Source: Desmodus rotundus
Taxonomy: Eukaryota > Chordata > Mammalia > Chiroptera > Phyllostomidae
Direction: 5' to 3'
Assembly: GCF_022682495.2 (NCBI RefSeq)
Contig: NC_071388.1
Span: 27,698,139-27,762,138, forward strand
DNA: 64,000 bases
The position numbers and the translations under genes were made by a program. The first letter of the stretch is position 1, and each line of letters opens with the position of its first letter. Under the pieces are notes generated by a model. That model worked only from the letters and a program-made list of their open reading frames with translations. It did not search any database and was not told where the DNA came from. Shown piece after piece: positions 59,951-64,000 of the stretch.

Positions 59951-61735
59951 AAAATGTGGTATACTGCCTTTGGTGGAAATCAGGCTCTTCATGGGAATCA
60001 CAAAAAGAGCACTTTAAAGACCCATGCATGGGTGGTTGTGGTGTAGCAAACTGTTTTATTTGTGTGGAAGTCAGCTTCTGGGTTTTCAATGTCCCATCTC
60101 CCTCTATCCCACTAGGGAAAAAGTCCCACTGTGTGTTCAGCAAGGCCAAAAAAAAAAGCCAATGTCCAGAGATTCTGCCTCGTAGTTAAAGCATAGTATT
60201 TTGGAGTCCATGCAGTCTGTCACAGGCCCCAGTAGCTACAAGGCTTGTATGGTTGTATGCTCCTGAGCAAGAGACAGTGTGCAAATGAATGAGTCAAGTG
60301 CTGGTCACCAAGTGAGAGAGAAAAAGAGAGCAAGCAAATGAATTTCTGTGTTCTTCTGAAATTAATAGCTTGGGTTTAGGATGAACTAGATAATTTTTCA
60401 TAATAACCAATGAACTTCCCAAGCTTTTGGAGGCTTTTTGATGGTTCACTCTCTCATTAGATCAACAGGTCTCCATGGTACAGCACCTCTTCCTGCACCC
60501 CCTAGAGCCTGGTACTAGAGGGAGTAAGGGAGGAGCTTTAGTCCCCTTGGTGGAGAAATGCTATAATCCCCTGGGATGTGAAGTTGTAGCTTCCTGGTGA
60601 AGCAAATAGGCTTATGCTCCCCAGGTTATTAAACTCAATGTCCAATTTCCTTCCCCCCTTTCATTAATAATTAGCTAACTATCTATTGTAACAGTATTAG
60701 GTTGCTGAAATGAGTGAGACATTTTACTATGAAGATACAAGTGCATCTCAGTAAAAGGGTGTTACTTATGTAAGACTTATAAGATTTGGGTATATGTTAG
60801 ATGAGTTTGAAGAAGGTGCAAGTGGATTGGATCCTTGCTCAGGATTGTGTGCTGTCAAGAAGCTGGAATAATACTATGATTGGGTATTATACCAGCTTTT
60901 TTCTATAAGTTATGAAGAATAAAATGAGGCTGAAGCTATAATAGGAAAACAAAACACTACAAAACAAAATATAGTGGTCACTCATTTTAACAAGGAAAGG
61001 AATAAGGTCAGTGATTTTATAGTTTCCACAGTGTCCATATATGGTTATGATATAATCTTCCTGTGTTAACCCATCATGGGCACAGACTGTCCTGTTTGAC
61101 ATTGGTATTCTGTTAAATTGTTTATTTTCAAGAAAATATCATCATCAGGCTCTGAGTAAAAAGCCAATTCCCAGCAACACCAAGACCTAGCTTCTGGACG
61201 TCAGGGGCTGCTGTTTTCTTTCTCATCCTGTTGTATTTTATTTTATATAGTGAACTGCTTTTCTCAATAATACACAATTTGTTTCATTGTCATCTTTATC
61301 ATATATCAATTTACCATATTTACATGTGTGGTAAAAGTAGAGACTTTCATTTACCCTCAAGGTTTCTTTATCTTTTTTTGGTTTGTCTAATAATCAAATA
61401 AAGACTAGACAGATGAACAAGAGAAAATTGCCAGATTTTGGAAACCTCCCATTCATGAGAGATTCAGAGACAGAAAGGAAAGTTGAATTATGTAAGACAT
61501 TCTGAGCTAGGTATGAGTAATGCACCTTGGGGATTCAAAGGATAATAATAGGCAGAACACATGTTCAATAATTATTGGTTTGCCCTGCCATATAGACGGG
61601 TAAAATGTCATCTCTGGTTTTAACTCTTATCATGGGCAAATTCTTAATTTAAATTCTTCTAGGCACATCTTGGAGTGGTTCGTTCTTAACCATTACACAT
61701 AGAATTACAGATATCTCTATGATATCATATCATTT
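59951..61735. other. No gene recognised
   Basis: Mixed AT-rich sequence with several short overlapping frames (74-77 codons near 59925-60189) and no domain. Confidence 0.45.
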
Positions 61736-61739
61736 AAAT

Positions 61740-61860
61740 TGGGAGAGAAAATCAGAGCTAAAGTATTCAAAATCCTTTTGTTAAAGAGAAAACTGCAGGC
61801 CCAAAGTGGCATCGATTGTGCTAAAGCCCATGATTTCAAACCTAGATTTAATATCTGAAC
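61740..61860 (-). repeat. Possible MIR remnant
   Basis: GAGAAAACTGCAGGCCCAAA, then GCCCATGATTTCAAACCTAG resembles the antisense MIR core. Decayed. Confidence 0.45.
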
Positions 61861-61884
61861 TAACCTCTGTTTCAACCTCTTCCA

Positions 61885-62220
61885 GAAATAATCTTAAGGA
61901 ACCAGCCTGGAATTTTCTGGTTGACATCAATTAGGTAATCTGTCATTGGGCCCTCTGTACCCCACACAGAAAGAAGAGGCAATCTGATGATAGAAACCCT
62001 TGCCACCCCTCCCCCACCAAGAAGATGTCCTGGTCTAAAAACAAAACTTTTTGTTGTTGATGTTGTTGTTAATAGCTCCCTTGTTGTACCCTTCTTCCTA
62101 TGAAAACTTTACATTTCCTTCAACCTCTTAGCCCTTACAGTTTTAGATGGGATACTTCCTGATTCATAAATCTTAATAAAGCCAGTTAGATCTTCAAATT
62201 TACATGGTTGAATTTGTTAA
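61885..62220 (+). repeat. Possible LTR-like unit
   Basis: The ending GATTCATAAATCTTAATAAA followed by GCCAGTTAGATCTTCAAATT looks like the poly(A)-signal/R-U5 end of an old LTR. The 5' part is not recognised. Tentative. Confidence 0.4.
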
Positions 62221-62999
62221 CACTTTTATTGTCAGTGACAGGGTAATATATTATTCAGGTTTAAGAATTTAAGTTAAATCTCTATGGTATTATTTACAGC
62301 ATGGTATTAAAAAAAAATCTCAAACCTGAAAAGTGGTCTGATGCAAAAAGAAGCTCAACAGACAAACAAGCAAATTACTGCAGTTGGTACAGTGCTGTAG
62401 AAAAGAGGGGAAAGAATTCTTAACTCAGCACTGATGTGCCAGTCCTTGAGGAAAATATGAGGTTGAAGGGGAAAGTGCAGTGGGAAATCAGAAAGAAACT
62501 CAGTCGAGTGCCTGAGATGCTTGTAGGGAAACGAGGAAGTTAAAATGGCACCAGAGATGTGTTTGTGAGCCAGCTACCGCTGTGGAATTTAAAATTATTT
62601 TGGCAAAGCTGGAGCAGGAGGAGTTGGGAAAATTTAGAAAATAATCTGGCTTTATCCACAGACAACTGAAAAACAAGCAAACATTTTGAGGAGGAGAGTA
62701 ACGTGGCTAGATTTATGAATGCCGTACAGCACATGGACATGGGTAGAAGAGTCTATGAAAAATTGGAGGCATAGGAACCAACTGGAGACTTTCTCAAACA
62801 GGTCTAAGTTGGCTTCAGAGCATTGACAAAAACTCAGGGGCTATTCACTCCCAGGTTCTCTTCTGAAAGGTGTTTCTGTTATGGTACATGTGTAGACTAT
62901 ATCTGTACATTGTCAAATTATATGGTATGTCTTGATTTTGCCAAAACGATTTAACAAATCCACTCTTTACTAAGGAACATAGGTCTTGTAGAGTAAGTC
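62221..62999. other. No gene recognised
   Basis: AT-rich to mixed sequence with nothing I can assign on either strand. Confidence 0.5.
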
Positions 63000-63115
63000 T
63001 GGTAGGACTGAGCCTTTAACCTCTGGGATCTGATACCATCTTCAGGTAATGTCAGACTTAATTGTTTGGTGGTGTGGAAAAAATATAAACATTGGAATTG
63101 GTGTCAGAATTAGAC
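63000..63115 (+). repeat. Fragment of the same LTR-like family as 27.9-28.6 kb
   Basis: GACTGAGCCTTTAACCTCTG, GGGATCTGATACCATCTTCA and ATTGGTGTCAGAATTAG parallel GAATGAGCCCTTTACCTGGG, GGGATCTGATGCTATCTCCA and TTTGGTGTCAGAACTG in the other copy. Confidence 0.6.
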
Positions 63116-64000
63116 TAGGGTTTATTTATTTTTTATGGAATTTTATGATCACAGATTGGTAAGAATTCACTCCTGGCAATGACTAAAATTAAGATATTAA
63201 ACAGAGGAATTTAGCAGATAAATAAAAAGCATTTGTTCCCAAGATGGCCTGAGTTGAAGAGAATTGTACCAGCCTAGCAATGAAATGATTCAGGGTTACT
63301 TGAAAAAAATAATTTGAATAATAATTTGAAGATCAAATTAAGTTTAACATATAACTGTTAAAGTAGAATGAGAGAGACAAAAACCTTTCATTAGTACTCG
63401 TAATTTTATTATTTTAATATGGTTTCATGCATTTTAACATATATTGATTATACATAACTGAATTGATAGCAATAAATAAAAGGTAAAACTGTGCATTTAA
63501 GGTTACATAATCTAGTCATCTATTTCTCTTATACAAGTCAAAAAACCAATACAGTTTTACCTTCCTAGCCTATAGATCAAAACTTATGAAGGAATAGTAA
63601 AGATTGCATGAACTACCTCTAGCTGTAGCTAGTTTCCACAATTAGATCAAAAACTCACAGCTGATAGTTTCTAAACTAGAGGTTTAGTTTCTAGATGATA
63701 CTCCTGATTGATAAACATTGTATGATAATTAAGACATCATTGTTTAAGAGTAATGTAGTTGTATGTATGTATAAATATACATATATGCACATATATACAT
63801 TTACATATATAAACACTATAAGCACTAAATATATAAATATATGTTTATGTAGTGTTTAGTAGAAGAGTAGTTCTCAGTTAATAAAAACTGGTTTTGACTA
63901 TATAAACCATAAAATATATATCCTGCCAATACAGGAATTAGAATATATTTTATATACAGAAGTAAAAGCTGAACTTTGTCTTTTCACTGGCCATAAGAAT
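63116..64000. other. AT-rich end of window with TA/GTAT low-complexity
   Basis: GTATGTATGTATAAATATAC-type sequence at about 63762-63830. No gene recognised. Confidence 0.55.

Noticed and set aside
60690..60775. MADE1/mariner-like element
   Set aside because: Only a TTAGGTTG word matches; no opposite terminal repeat found.

Overview
This window looks like non-coding mammalian nuclear DNA, most likely from a bat (Chiroptera, probably Yangochiroptera). It is AT-rich. The longest open reading frame is about 123 codons. I recognise no coding exon, splice-supported gene, tRNA, rRNA or CpG-island promoter. Four SINE copies have the tRNA-like head of bat VES SINEs, opening with GCCCTGGCTGGTGTGGCTCA in the best copy. 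Several LINE 3' ends are also of the type seen in bat genomes. I read the region as intergenic or deep intronic DNA built from transposable elements of several ages.

Layout: 0-7 kb holds two related LTR-like units in direct orientation (about 1.78-2.27 and 3.69-4.13 kb), an MIR with an adjacent hairpin, an internally deleted mariner (4745-5416), a VES SINE next to an L1 tail, and two TA-flanked inverted-terminal-repeat elements (2676-2924, 6815-7115). 7-17 kb is mostly unassigned AT-rich DNA with a half-L1-like element (minus strand, 11574-12120), a 121-bp L1 tail with a perfect 14-bp target duplication, a VES SINE and a MER1-like hAT element with a perfect 8-bp duplication. 17-30 kb has a long L2 remnant, L1 tails, a VES SINE, a plus-strand LTR (22.7-23.1 kb), a small GC-rich patch, MER5-like pieces and two more LTR-like units. 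30-41 kb has an LTR-like unit, MIR, VES, two L1 pieces in tandem, an ancient repeat broken up by younger insertions (37.3-38.5 kb), a Tigger/MER2-type element and a long CCTT microsatellite. 41-46 kb is mostly AT-rich with an L2 and an L1 5'-end piece. 46.7-49.6 kb is a cluster of antisense LTR-like units, followed by a second half-L1-like element. 52-59 kb contains an L1 with a mariner inserted at a TA, a longer antisense L1, an old L1M 3' end, a third half-L1-like element with an 18-bp target duplication, and an L2. 59-64 kb has an L1 5'/ORF1 piece and LTR-like remnants.

There is no gene network to describe. What can be reconstructed is a layered insertion history: ancient MIR, L2, L1M, MER5, Tigger and LTR remnants, then mariner and hAT elements, then VES SINEs, L1 tails and half-L1-like insertions. 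The sequence-level highlights are three L1-type elements that run from the ORF1 C-terminus straight into a 3' UTR with no ORF2, and two mariner copies that appear to share one internal deletion. Family names come from memory of consensus sequences, and no database search was possible.
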